Positions 1 to 8,305 of a stretch of DNA of 49,841 nt are shown here, in pieces; position 1 is the stretch's first letter, and every line of letters begins with the position of its first letter. Source of the stretch: Kofleriaceae bacterium (lineage in GTDB: Bacteria > Myxococcota_A > Polyangia > Haliangiales > Haliangiaceae). The stretch is from assembly GCA_025357755.1 (NCBI GenBank), contig JANXOP010000082.1, forward strand, positions 1-49,841, in the 5' to 3' direction. The position numbers and the translations under genes were made by a program. The notes beneath the pieces are model-generated. The model was not told the DNA's origin. It made no database searches and saw only the letters and a program-made list of their open reading frames with translations.

Positions 1-422
1 CGGTGCCGTGCAGGTGAACGAGCCCGAGATGCAGACGGCTCTCTCGTGTTCCGTGCTGATCCTTGCACATGTGCTGCGACCTCTACCCCGCCGAGGCCTT
101 CATCGCGTTGAGTGTCCCGCGCCGTCGGTGTTGCCTTCGCCGTGAAATGAGCGGCTCGGCCCTGGGATCGTAACTGTGACGAGGCTGCAGTCTTCACTTC
201 ATGTTGCGGCCCACGTGCTTGCCTCCCGGTGAGCAGCTCTCGCCGGTTTCCGGGCTCTCGACGCTCCGCTTCGGACACACGAATCTCTTCGTTTGCCGGG
301 AGCCTGCTACTCGGCGCGTTACCGCTTACCGAGACGGGACTTGCACCCGCTGGATCTTCACAGCATGACGCCGGGTTTCCGCCGGGATCCCCAGCGAAGT
401 TTCCGTCGTCTTCACGACGCAC
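1..422 (-). mobile_element. 5' part of a group II intron (domain I), truncated by window edge
   Basis: Read on the minus strand from 422 leftwards, the sequence begins GTGCGTCG, matching the GTGYG 5' end of bacterial group II introns. It is followed by strong stem-loop potential and, at 348-336, by GGGTGCAAGTCCC, a segment familiar from domain I of bacterial group II introns. Further left come hairpin-rich stretches (CCCGGAAACCGG, GGGAGGCAAGCACGTGGGCC) and blocks such as GGACACTCAACGCGATGAAGG and AAGGATCAGCACGG that I recall from proteobacterial reverse-transcriptase introns. No reading frame here is convincing, as expected because the reverse transcriptase ORF sits in domain IV, which would lie beyond the left edge. 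The exon junction would be 423/422, 49 nt downstream of the DUF3494 gene. Whether the intron is full length cannot be seen. Confidence 0.7.
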
Positions 423-471
423 CATCGCTCCAGGCTAACAGCGGTCGGGTAGGTTGGCAGATCGTTCGTGG

Positions 472-1269
472 TCAGAAGATGATCACGGGAATCGTGCGGA
501 CGACATTGTTGGTGTCGAGCGTCACGGCACCGGTCTGCGTGAGCAAGCGGCCACTGATGAGGGCGCCGGTCTGCGCGCTGATCGAGGTCTGCGTCAGGAA
601 GTTTCCGGCGACCTCCGCATAGGTGCCGATCACGGTCGACGAGCCCACCTGCCAGAACACGTTCGTGTCTCTGGCACCGTTGATCAGGACGACCTTGCGA
701 CCCGAGAACGCGATGAACGTGGTCGCCATCTGGAACACCCACACCGAGCTCGGATCGCCTTCGCCATCGAGGGTGAGATCACCCGCCGAGAGCTCCAGCG
801 ACGTATCCGAGACATACAGCCCGGGTGTGAGCGTGAGGCCGGCGAGGTCTCCGGTCGTCACGACCGGGGAGCCGCTGTGCGTCGCCGCGTTGTTGTACGC
901 CGTGTTGAGGTCGGCCTTGGCCTGCGCAGCGATCGCGTCCGCCGAATGAACGGTCCCATCCATCACCACGCCGGGTGGAAAGCCGGTGATCGCAGAGCCC
1001 GGACTGATGCCGACATCGCCCGTGATCACCGTGGGCCCGGTATTCGTGATCTCGGAGCCTGCAAGGATCGCGAAGGTCCCCGCCGTCCCGAGGTCCACAT
1101 CGCCTGGAGGACGGGCATCGACCGAGAGGCCATCCGTGAAGACGAAGTGGCTGTCGGCCGGAATGCTCGAATCGGGGGACGCGTCGGCCTTGGTAGCTTC
1201 GTGGTTCTTGGTGCTGTTGCAACTCGACGACAGGCACAACGCAACGAGAAGGGACAGCGATCGATTCAT
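472..1269 (-). CDS. DUF3494 (ice-binding-protein-like) lipoprotein
   Basis: 265 aa. Residues 1-17 form a lipoprotein signal with lipobox LSSSC (Cys17), so the protein should be anchored in the envelope. After an Asp/Pro/Ser-rich linker to about residue 58, the rest is one DUF3494 domain: LGTAGTFAILAGSEITN at its start, the characteristic TGDVGISPG motif, then repeated beta-helix strands ending in TLDTNNVVRTIPVIIF. The family adopts a right-handed beta-solenoid. Some members bind ice, but many bacterial members have no shown ice activity and may act as adhesins, so the function here is open. The ATG start is supported by CCGGAG just upstream. The gene appears complete, and the group II intron begins 49 nt after its stop codon, so it is not interrupted. 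No operon partner is visible. Confidence 0.85.
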   Translation of the reverse strand: MNRSLSLLVALCLSSSCNSTKNHEATKADASPDSSIPADSHFVFTDGLSVDARPPGDVDLGTAGTFAILAGSEITNTGPTVITGDVGISPGSAITGFPPGVVMDGTVHSADAIAAQAKADLNTAYNNAATHSGSPVVTTGDLAGLTLTPGLYVSDTSLELSAGDLTLDGEGDPSSVWVFQMATTFIAFSGRKVVLINGARDTNVFWQVGSSTVIGTYAEVAGNFLTQTSISAQTGALISGRLLTQTGAVTLDTNNVVRTIPVIIF

Positions 1270-1455
1270 TGGACTCCGGAGGCTAGTTGTTTCGCGGTGG
1301 CGTCGAACTAGCAGCCTGCGCCCCTGATTTCATTGCCGACTCTAGACGCTCCGCGCTCGACGACGTTCGACCTCACGCCTCTCTCACTGCGCGACGTTCG
1401 CGTCTCGCAGGTTCACGACCTACATGCACGAAGCTGCGCGCATCCGCGCTCTGCG

Positions 1456-1989
1456 TTACGGCTTCGGCGCGGACGCGCGCTTGGTGTAGAGCAGCGCGCC
1501 GCCGATGGCGGCGATCGAGACGAGCGTATCGATCGCGCGGGGCTCGCCCGCGTACATCATGCCCAGGTCGGAGAGCACGAAGAGCGCGAATGATCCTGCC
1601 CACACCGCGGTGATCGCGTTGTTGATCCGCATGAATGCGGGCCGGGTCCACACCTCGGGCGGCGTCTGCTCCTTCGCGTACTGCAGCGTGAATGGTCGAC
1701 CGATCACGAGCGAGCCCGCCACGATCGCGAAGAGGCCGAGGTCGATGCGCAATCCAGCATCCTGCGTCGACCAGGCGACGCCGGTCGCGAGCTTGTAGAG
1801 GCCGAGGCCACTGAACAGCGCGATCGTGCCGAGATCGAGCAGCTTGACGGTCTTGGTCGCAACCGAGATGTCTCGAAAGAGCAAGAGCGCCGCGACGACG
1901 GCCGCGCCGAGGTACGGCGTGGCGCCTCCGACGATCTTGGTGAGGATCGCGAACGTGACGAACGGGGCGAAGCCGAGCAAGAGACTCAC
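1456..1989 (-). CDS. Small polytopic inner-membrane protein (septation protein A-like)
   Basis: 177 aa from the GTG at 1989, which overlaps the stop of the carotenoid oxygenase gene by four bases (GTGA), so translation is probably coupled. Longer versions of this frame run into shadow sequence. Hydrophobic segments lie near the N-terminus (LLLGFAPFVTFAILTKIVGG, then an alanine/leucine run), around the middle (two helices) and near the C-terminus, suggesting five or six membrane passes. The hydrophobic pattern recalls the intracellular septation protein A/IspZ family of small integral membrane proteins, but I see no diagnostic motif and this is only a resemblance. Coupling to a carotenoid oxygenase suggests a role with membrane-embedded or apocarotenoid substrates. 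That is inference. Confidence 0.7.
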   Translation of the reverse strand: MSLLLGFAPFVTFAILTKIVGGATPYLGAAVVAALLLFRDISVATKTVKLLDLGTIALFSGLGLYKLATGVAWSTQDAGLRIDLGLFAIVAGSLVIGRPFTLQYAKEQTPPEVWTRPAFMRINNAITAVWAGSFALFVLSDLGMMYAGEPRAIDTLVSIAAIGGALLYTKRASAPKP

Positions 1990-3347
1990 GCGAACGTTCC
2001 GTGAAACGTGAGCGGGACATGGTGATCGATCCAGACCTTCGCGATCGGTCCGTTGGCGATCCGCGTGGCGTCGTAGACGGCGACGAAGGCTCGGTCGTGT
2101 TCGTGACACAGCGACAGCAAGTGGCCTTCGACGTAGAGCGGCTCGCTCGCACGTTGATGCGAAGGGAGCTCGTGCGCGGTGATCGTGCCGGCGTGATCGA
2201 TCGAGCCGATCGCACCGAGTTGATCGAAGGTCGCGAAGGTCAGCGCGTGCTCGCGCCCTCGCTCGCCGGGAATCACGGTCGGGAACTCGCACTCGCGGTC
2301 CGCGAGTTGCTCGGAGACCAGCGTCTTGCGATCGAGATCGACGATCGCCCGGTGGTAGCGCCCATCGGAGAGCGCGGCCTGATCCTCACCGCGCACGTAG
2401 CCACCGATCTCGTGGAAGGTATCGAGCGTGGGATACCGGACGTAGTCGATGACGAGCGCCTTGCCGCGCGTGTAGGCATTCGCGAAGTGCCACTGAAAGA
2501 ACGGCTCGGTCGTGAAGCGCACGACCTTCTCGGGATTCGCGATCGGGACGCAGATCACCTCGGTGCCGTGCTCCGGCTTCCACTGGATCAGATCGTTGAA
2601 GTCCCCGATCTGGAGCATCGCCCTCGCGATCGAGATCCGGATCGGCGAGACGAAGAACACCAGGTGCGTCTCGGTCGCGATGAAGTCGTGCAGCATCGTC
2701 GGACCGGCGAGCGGAATCGCGACGAGCTCGCGCGCCGCCCCGACCTCGGGTAACGCGTAGACGTGGAGCTTGGTCACGCGCCCGTACTCGAGCCCGAAAT
2801 TGTAGAGCGTGCGCGTCGCCGGCACGTAGTGCGGGTGGGCCGAGAACGCACCCTGGATCACGCCGAGGTCCTGCTCGCCCAGAAAGCCGAGGTCCGCGGG
2901 CGAGAGCTCCGTCGGCTTGCCGCCCTCCATCAGCGCGAACAGCCGGTGCTGCCACATCACGACGCTGGTGTTCGCGGTGTTCTTGATCTTGCCGCGCAGC
3001 GTATTCGCGATGCGGCGGTGCCACGGTGCACTGGTGCCGTAGATCATCTTGCGTGCGGCCCGCTCCTCGACGAGGCCCGTGGTCGGCGTGATCTTGGAGG
3101 CACCCGTTGCCTGACCGTTGTCGAAGCGAATCGCCGTGACCGCGCCGTCACCCTCGAACGGATGCGCGTAGTGCGCGCCGAATTGACCGAACTGGCCGGG
3201 CCCATTGCGATACAGCGTGCCGCGCAACGAGGCCGGTAAGGCACCCTCGACGCGTAGGGGCTCGAAGCCGTGCTCGCGGGTCAGGTCCTTCGACCAGAGC
3301 TCGAGCGCGAGGTCCGGGGTGGCGGGGTGCTTGATTGCGGCTACCAT
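1986..3347 (-). CDS. Carotenoid cleavage oxygenase (RPE65/CCD family)
   Basis: 453 aa, a normal length for this family. These iron(II) enzymes cleave a double bond of carotenoids, apocarotenoids or stilbenes with O2 to give aldehydes. The N-terminal signature LRGTLYRNGPGQF and HPFEGDGAV are typical. The four histidine ligands of the iron can be placed in SAHPH, MLHDF, FQWHFANAY and, at the extreme C-terminus, LTFHGTFA. So the seven-bladed propeller enzyme appears intact. There is no signal peptide, hence cytoplasmic or membrane-associated. It is divergent from a TetR regulator with two matching palindromes between them, and its stop overlaps the start of a small membrane protein. Regulation of the cleavage enzyme by TetR, perhaps with an apocarotenoid ligand, is inferred from this layout. 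The substrate cannot be read from sequence. Confidence 0.93.
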   Translation of the reverse strand: MVAAIKHPATPDLALELWSKDLTREHGFEPLRVEGALPASLRGTLYRNGPGQFGQFGAHYAHPFEGDGAVTAIRFDNGQATGASKITPTTGLVEERAARKMIYGTSAPWHRRIANTLRGKIKNTANTSVVMWQHRLFALMEGGKPTELSPADLGFLGEQDLGVIQGAFSAHPHYVPATRTLYNFGLEYGRVTKLHVYALPEVGAARELVAIPLAGPTMLHDFIATETHLVFFVSPIRISIARAMLQIGDFNDLIQWKPEHGTEVICVPIANPEKVVRFTTEPFFQWHFANAYTRGKALVIDYVRYPTLDTFHEIGGYVRGEDQAALSDGRYHRAIVDLDRKTLVSEQLADRECEFPTVIPGERGREHALTFATFDQLGAIGSIDHAGTITAHELPSHQRASEPLYVEGHLLSLCHEHDRAFVAVYDATRIANGPIAKVWIDHHVPLTFHGTFA

Positions 3348-4078
3348 GTGAACAGCGTAAACATAGAGGACTTGACCGACAAGTTAAAAATGCGAACAAT
3401 GTAAACATTCCGACCAAGAAGGCGTATCACCACGGGAATCTCCGAGCGGCCTTGGTGGCAGCGGCGCTCAAGGAGATCGCGAAGAGCGGTCCCGAGGGAT
3501 TCTCGCTCCGCGAGGTGGCGCGCCGTGCGGGCGTCTCGCCGCCCGCGGTGTATCGCCACTTCGAGGACAAGGACGCGCTGCTCGCCGCGGTGTCGTTGGA
3601 GTGTTACGAGCGCATCTCCACTGCGATGGCCAAGGCCGTCGCGGCGGTTCCGGAGGATGCCGACGCCCTCGATCGGTTTCGCGCGAAGGGCGTCGCGTAC
3701 GTGTGCTTCGCGGTCGAGCATCCCGAGCACTTTCGCGCGATGTCGATTCCTAACCTGTTCGAGCGCATGCCGCAGGAGGAGCTCGCTCGCGCGAACGAGG
3801 GTGGGGCCAAGGAGCGTGCCGCGCTCGAACGCGCCCAGGCCGCGGGCGAGATCGCGATGATTCCCATCGACGACCTGATGTTGACCGCACTCGCCGTCAC
3901 GCACGGCGTCGCGCAGATGATCGTCGAAGGCAAGTTCGGCAAGGTCGACGTCGCGCGCGCGACCGAGCTCGCGATCAAGGCGACCTCGGTGCTCGGCGCA
4001 GGCTTCGCTCCACGCTCGGAGCCGTACGACGATCCGCGTGGCAACCTGAAGCTGCCGGGCCGACCCGCCGGCGGCTAG
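3335..4078 (+). CDS. TetR/AcrR family transcriptional regulator
   Basis: Up to 247 aa. The DNA-binding domain starts at KKAYHHGNLRAALVAAALK and continues through FSLREVARRAGVSPPAVYRHF, the helix-turn-helix with its YRHF end. The C-terminal part resembles the TetR_C_33/WHG-type ligand domain (a segment HPEHFRAMSIPNLFERMP is conserved in such regulators). The start is uncertain. The only upstream standard start in frame is TTG 3335, which would make the gene overlap the divergent oxygenase start and both operator sites. The conserved domain begins around 3416, so a rare start such as ATT 3407 is possible and the N-terminal 24 residues may not exist. The likely targets are its own promoter and the oxygenase operon. 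Confidence 0.88.
   Translation: MRLPCEQRKHRGLDRQVKNANNVNIPTKKAYHHGNLRAALVAAALKEIAKSGPEGFSLREVARRAGVSPPAVYRHFEDKDALLAAVSLECYERISTAMAKAVAAVPEDADALDRFRAKGVAYVCFAVEHPEHFRAMSIPNLFERMPQEELARANEGGAKERAALERAQAAGEIAMIPIDDLMLTALAVTHGVAQMIVEGKFGKVDVARATELAIKATSVLGAGFAPRSEPYDDPRGNLKLPGRPAGG
3346..3408. promoter_or_regulatory. Two palindromic operator-like sites between oxygenase and TetR gene
   Basis: Two 19-bp sites lie in the divergent region: ATGTGAACAGCGTAAACAT at 3346-3364 and ATGCGAACAATGTAAACAT at 3390-3408. Each is an interrupted palindrome of form ATGT-NN-AC-NNN-GT-NN-ACAT (the second has one mismatch), and the two are near-identical direct copies with centres 44 bp apart, about four helical turns. 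TetR repressors commonly bind such sites and repress themselves and the divergent gene. The first site begins inside the start codon of the oxygenase gene. This region is also AT-richer than its surroundings, as expected for a promoter. Confidence 0.7.
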
Positions 4079-4137
4079 CGGCCGGATCGAAGCCAGCTCG
4101 CGAGCGCGTCGGTGGATGTCGTGCGAAGCTCTTCGCG

Positions 4138-6021
4138 ATGCGTACGCTCCTCGCTCTCTTCTTCATCACGAGCTCGGCCCTGGCGAGCCCGGGACCGCAG
4201 CCGCTCGCGGTGACCTCCACCATCCCCGCGGCCAAGGATGTCCCGTACCCCGGAACGCTCAAGATCGCGGTCGATACGACGGACACCGCGCGCCACGTGT
4301 ACAAGGTGCGGGAAGAACTGCCGGTCGCCGCAGGCGACGTTACCTTGCTCTATCCGCGCTGGATCCCGGGGGCGCATGCACCGGAGGGCACGATCGATCG
4401 GCTCGCTGGCCTCGTGATCACCGCGAACGGTAAGCGACTCGACTGGACGCGCGATGTCAGCGACGTGTTCGCGTTTCATGTCACCGCACCGGCGGGCACG
4501 CTCGTCATCGAGTTCCAATACCTCTCGCCGGTCGCGCGCACTGTGGGCGCGCCCGAGATCGCGCGCGAGCTGCTGGTCCTCGATTGGCCGCAGGTCACGC
4601 TCTATCCCGCCGGCTACTTCACGCGCCAGATCCCTGTCGAGGCAACCGTCCGCGTTCCGGACGGCTGGAAGATCGCGACTGCACTCGACCAGATCGCGCC
4701 CGGCACGTTCAAGGTCGTTCCGGTCGAGACATTGCTCGACAGTCCGGTGCATGCCGGCCGGTTCTACAAGAAGTACGATCTCGCGCCGGCCGGCGACAAG
4801 ATCGCGGTCGCGTTGGAGCTGATGGCGGATCGCCAGGACGCGGTCGAGCTGAAGCCCGAGGTGGTCACGCTCCAGCGGAACCTCGTCGCGCAGGCGTACA
4901 AGTTGTTCGGGACCAAGCACTACGACCACTACAACTTCCTGTACTCGCTCAGCGACGAGCTCGGAACGGAATCGACGATCGAGCACCATCGCGGCGCCGA
5001 GTACGTCGACCTGCTCGATACGTTCGCGGACTGGGAGCACACCAGCGCCTGGCGCGACACGTTCGCGCACGAGTACGTTCACTCGTGGGACGGAAAGTTC
5101 CGCCGCCCCGCCGATCTGTGGACCGCCGACTACAACACTGCACCGATGCGCAACTCGCTGCTCTGGGTCTACGAGGGCGGCACCGAGTACTGGGGCTCGG
5201 TCCTGACCGCGCGCTCCGGCTTGTGGACGAAGCAGCAGGCGCTCGATGAATTCGCGATCTATGTCGCTCGCATGCAGCAGCAGGCCGGCCGCAGCTGGCG
5301 CCCACTCCAGGACACGACGAACGACGAGATCGTCAACCCGCGGCGGCCGATGTCATGGGTCTCGCAGCAGCGCTTCGAGGACTACTACGTCGAGGGTGCG
5401 CTGATCTGGCTCGACGCCGACACCCTGATCCGCGAGAAGACCGGCAACAAGAAGTCGCTCGACGATTTCGCGCGCGCGTTCTTCGGTGATCACGACCGCG
5501 ATTACACGCCGCTCACCTATCAGTTCGACGACGTGGTCAAGGCGCTCAACGGCGTCTACGCGTACGACTGGACGACGTTCCTGCGCACGCGTCTCACCCA
5601 GCTCGCGAAGGTGCCGCTCGATGGCCTCGCGCGCAGCGGCTACAAGCTCGTATTCACCGCGGAGCCAACCGAGCACTGGAAGAACGGCGAGGAGGTCCGG
5701 CTCAAGGGTGTCGACCACTCGTTCTCCGTCGGATTCGTGGTCGACAAGGAAGCGATGCTCACGTACGTGGCGTGGGACTCGCCGGCGGCGAAGGCCGGGC
5801 TCACGGTCGGCATGAAGCTCCTGGCGGTGGACGGCCTCCAGTACGAGGCTGGCCGACTCGCGAGGGCGATCGCGGCGAAGAAACCCTTCGAGCTGATCCT
5901 CGTCTCCGGCGAGGTCTACGTGACGAAGCGGGTCGACTACCGGGGCGGCCTGCGCTACCCGCGGCTCGTGCGCGATCCATCGCACCCGGCGCTGCTCGAC
6001 GACATCCTCATGGCGAGGTGA
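4138..6021 (+). CDS. Secreted M61-family aminopeptidase with C-terminal PDZ domain
   Basis: 627 aa with a cleavable signal peptide (MRTLLALFFITSSALAS). The family is the M61 (glycyl) aminopeptidases, zinc enzymes that release N-terminal residues from peptides. An N-terminal beta-sandwich domain leads to the gluzincin core: HEYVH at residues 311-315 within FAHEYVHSWDGKFRRP, and WVYEGGTEYWG with the downstream glutamate (Glu346) as third zinc ligand. The C-terminal 90 residues form a PDZ domain (VVDKEAMLTYVAWDSPAAKA, then GLTVGMKLLAVDG), usual in this family. All key residues are present. Its location should be periplasmic or extracellular. It is followed after 32 nt by an ATPase gene on the same strand, with no evident functional link. 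Confidence 0.93.
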   Translation: MRTLLALFFITSSALASPGPQPLAVTSTIPAAKDVPYPGTLKIAVDTTDTARHVYKVREELPVAAGDVTLLYPRWIPGAHAPEGTIDRLAGLVITANGKRLDWTRDVSDVFAFHVTAPAGTLVIEFQYLSPVARTVGAPEIARELLVLDWPQVTLYPAGYFTRQIPVEATVRVPDGWKIATALDQIAPGTFKVVPVETLLDSPVHAGRFYKKYDLAPAGDKIAVALELMADRQDAVELKPEVVTLQRNLVAQAYKLFGTKHYDHYNFLYSLSDELGTESTIEHHRGAEYVDLLDTFADWEHTSAWRDTFAHEYVHSWDGKFRRPADLWTADYNTAPMRNSLLWVYEGGTEYWGSVLTARSGLWTKQQALDEFAIYVARMQQQAGRSWRPLQDTTNDEIVNPRRPMSWVSQQRFEDYYVEGALIWLDADTLIREKTGNKKSLDDFARAFFGDHDRDYTPLTYQFDDVVKALNGVYAYDWTTFLRTRLTQLAKVPLDGLARSGYKLVFTAEPTEHWKNGEEVRLKGVDHSFSVGFVVDKEAMLTYVAWDSPAAKAGLTVGMKLLAVDGLQYEAGRLARAIAAKKPFELILVSGEVYVTKRVDYRGGLRYPRLVRDPSHPALLDDILMAR

Positions 6022-6053
6022 GCGGCGGCTTCGAATTGACGTAGGCTCCGTCC

Positions 6054-8303
6054 GTGCTCGTCAAGATCGCGCAGCTGCTCCGCGTCGGGCGCTTCCAGCG
6101 CTGGGATGCTGCGACGGCCGGGCGCGCGACCTCGAAGCTGGCGCGGCTCACGCTGATCTTCGGGCGCAACGCGAGCGGCAAATCGACGCTCGTGCGAACG
6201 CTGCGCGCAGCTGCTGTCGCGAGCGCCCAGGACGTATTGCTCGATCGCACGCTCGACGCGACGCAGCCACCGCGCGTGCAGCTCGACTTCACCGCCGGGC
6301 CTTACACGTTCGACGGCGCCGCGTGGCAGGGCGAGCGACCGACGATCCACGTGCTCGATCGCAAGTTCGTCGAGGATAACGTGTTCGTGGGGACGCTGTC
6401 GTCGAAGCGGCACCGCACGCAGATCCTGCAGATCGCACTCGGTGCCGAGGAGGTCTCGCTCGCGGTCAACCTCGATCAGCTCTCGAAGCAGGGCCGCGAG
6501 CTCGCGCACGAACAGGGCCCGCACGACAAGCTCGTCCGCGCGATGGTCGCGAAGCACGCGATCACGGAGGTCGCGTTCCTTGCGCTGTCGCCCGTCGACG
6601 ATCCCGATGCGGCCCGCGCCGCGATCGAGATGCGCGGTCACGAAGCAGCGATCGAGCGCGAGCTCGCGCACCGCGTCCAGCCAGCGGCGCTGCCCGCGCT
6701 TCCGGCACTCGACTTCGCGGTGTTCGGGGCGTTGCTCGCGACGACCTCGACCGAGCTCGCCGCCACCGTTCGCACGCACTTCGACAAGCGGTTGCACGGC
6801 AATGGCGAGGCGTGGGTGCGCGGAGGGCTCGCGTTCGTCGACGGAAAGACGTGCCCGTTCTGTGCCCAAACGGTCACCGGCAAGGCCGGCGATCTGATCG
6901 ACGCGTTCGCGGAGCACTTCGATCGCGCGTATGTCGATCTCGCCGCTGCGATCACGATCGCACTCGCGGCGGCACGATCGATCACGACCTGGTGGCAGGA
7001 GGTCGCCAAGACCGCGGAGGTCAACGTGCGCGCGATCGCGGCGTGGGGAGAGCCGATCGCCTTCGACGCGCGCGAAGCCGACGCTACGGCGGTCGCGAAG
7101 GCGTTGACCACCTTGTTCGAGGCCAAGGCCAAGCGTCCGACGCGCGCCGTCGCCGCCACCGCGCTGTCCGACGCGCGCATCGCGTACGAACGGCTCGAGA
7201 TAGCCACGACCGACTACAATGCCGGCCTCGACGCCTTACGCGCGACGATCCGGACCCGGCTGACGAAGCCGGCGGGCGCCGCAGCCGCGATCGCTGCCGA
7301 GCGCCGGCGGCTCGATGCGGCCATCGATCGTTACAGCGAGCCGGTGGTCCGTGCGCTCGCCGAACGGGCGCGGCTGTTCGACGCGATCGCGCGGATCGAT
7401 ACCTTGAAGAAGCGCGCGGTCGAAGCGATGCACGCGAAGAAGCTCGGCCAGCTCACGCAATTCACGGCGCGGATGAACGAGCTGCTCGGCATGCTGTGCG
7501 CCGACTTCACGCTCGACGAGCTCGAGACCGAGCGATCGGGAGGCACGACCGGCGCTCGCTTCACCGTGCGCATCCCGGCCGGGCGGCTCGCGGTCGGGAG
7601 CGCGGAGGGCGAGGCCAAGTTCGCGCGCGTGTTGTCGGATGGCGATCGTTCGACGCTCGCACTCGCGCTCTTCGTGGTCTCGATCGAGCGCACGCCGGAT
7701 CTCGCCGAGGCGATCGTGGTGTTCGACGATCCGATGACCAGCCAGGATGCGCAGCGGTCCGAGGCCACTGCGGAGCAGATCACGCGGCTCGCGAAACGTG
7801 CGGACCAGGTGATCGTCGTGTCGCATCTCGCCCCGTTCCTGGTCCAGGTCGCCTACGACTGGCGGCGCCACGGTGGCGAGGCCAAGGCTCTCGCCGAGCT
7901 CGAGCTCGATCGCGCCGGGATGACCTTGCGGCCGTGGTCGGCCCAGGACCCTGCGACCGACGAGCACGCGCGCCGCGCCGCCGAGCTCCGCGCCTTCGCG
8001 AGCGATCCGGCGAGCGATGCGTTCGCACCGCGGATGCACGGCGAGATCCGAAAGGTCCTCGAGCACCACCTGCGCGAGACGCGCCCGGAGCTCTTCGCAA
8101 ACGGTGCGGTCACACTCGAAGCGCTCGTGCGGCGCGTGCGCGCGGATGCCGAGGCGCTCGCCGCGATGAAGTGGACGGTCGACGATCTCGAAGAGCTCGA
8201 TCGGCTCACCGCGTTCACCGCGCGAGCCGGAGTGCATCCTCTGCCAGAACCCGAGGTCGTGCGAGGGATGGCGCGGCGTGCGCTCGCGCTGGTCGAGCGT
8301 TGA
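6054..8303 (+). CDS. AAA_13-type (RloC/PrrC-like) ATPase with long coiled-coil insert
   Basis: 749 aa from GTG 6054. Walker A is GRNASGKST (residues 37-45), a signature-like motif LSDGDRSTLALALF begins at residue 527, Walker B is VVFDDP (Phe557-Asp559) and the H-loop is VVSHL. Together they form an SMC/ABC-like head split by a long helical insert. The insert holds CPFC (Cys267, Cys270), the place where AAA_13 proteins and the tRNase RloC have a zinc-hook-like CxxC. The roughly 150 residues after the ATPase core include IRKVLEHHLRETRPELF, typical of stand-alone AAA_13 proteins. I cannot recognise the Arg/Glu/His active site of the anticodon nucleases PrrC and RloC. So this is an ATP-driven sensor or motor of unknown output. 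A methyltransferase gene follows after 2 nt, so the two are probably cotranslated. Confidence 0.85.
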   Translation: MLVKIAQLLRVGRFQRWDAATAGRATSKLARLTLIFGRNASGKSTLVRTLRAAAVASAQDVLLDRTLDATQPPRVQLDFTAGPYTFDGAAWQGERPTIHVLDRKFVEDNVFVGTLSSKRHRTQILQIALGAEEVSLAVNLDQLSKQGRELAHEQGPHDKLVRAMVAKHAITEVAFLALSPVDDPDAARAAIEMRGHEAAIERELAHRVQPAALPALPALDFAVFGALLATTSTELAATVRTHFDKRLHGNGEAWVRGGLAFVDGKTCPFCAQTVTGKAGDLIDAFAEHFDRAYVDLAAAITIALAAARSITTWWQEVAKTAEVNVRAIAAWGEPIAFDAREADATAVAKALTTLFEAKAKRPTRAVAATALSDARIAYERLEIATTDYNAGLDALRATIRTRLTKPAGAAAAIAAERRRLDAAIDRYSEPVVRALAERARLFDAIARIDTLKKRAVEAMHAKKLGQLTQFTARMNELLGMLCADFTLDELETERSGGTTGARFTVRIPAGRLAVGSAEGEAKFARVLSDGDRSTLALALFVVSIERTPDLAEAIVVFDDPMTSQDAQRSEATAEQITRLAKRADQVIVVSHLAPFLVQVAYDWRRHGGEAKALAELELDRAGMTLRPWSAQDPATDEHARRAAELRAFASDPASDAFAPRMHGEIRKVLEHHLRETRPELFANGAVTLEALVRRVRADAEALAAMKWTVDDLEELDRLTAFTARAGVHPLPEPEVVRGMARRALALVER

Positions 8304-8305
8304 TC

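Noticed and set aside
229-742. Open frames across 229-742 on both strands
   Set aside because: They overlap the group II intron and the DUF3494 gene, have no family features, and show shadow-type Arg/Ser-rich composition.
472-1269. Antifreeze protein
   Set aside because: DUF3494 membership alone does not show ice binding. Regular Thr ladders could not be confirmed by eye.
6812-8300. Long plus-strand frame in front of the methyltransferase
   Set aside because: It is the other-frame shadow of the AAA_13 gene. Only the part from about 8306 has protein motifs.
6054-8303. Anticodon nuclease (PrrC/RloC) assignment for the AAA_13 ATPase
   Set aside because: The ATPase and CxxC fit, but no Arg/Glu/His active-site segment could be recognised in the C-terminal part.
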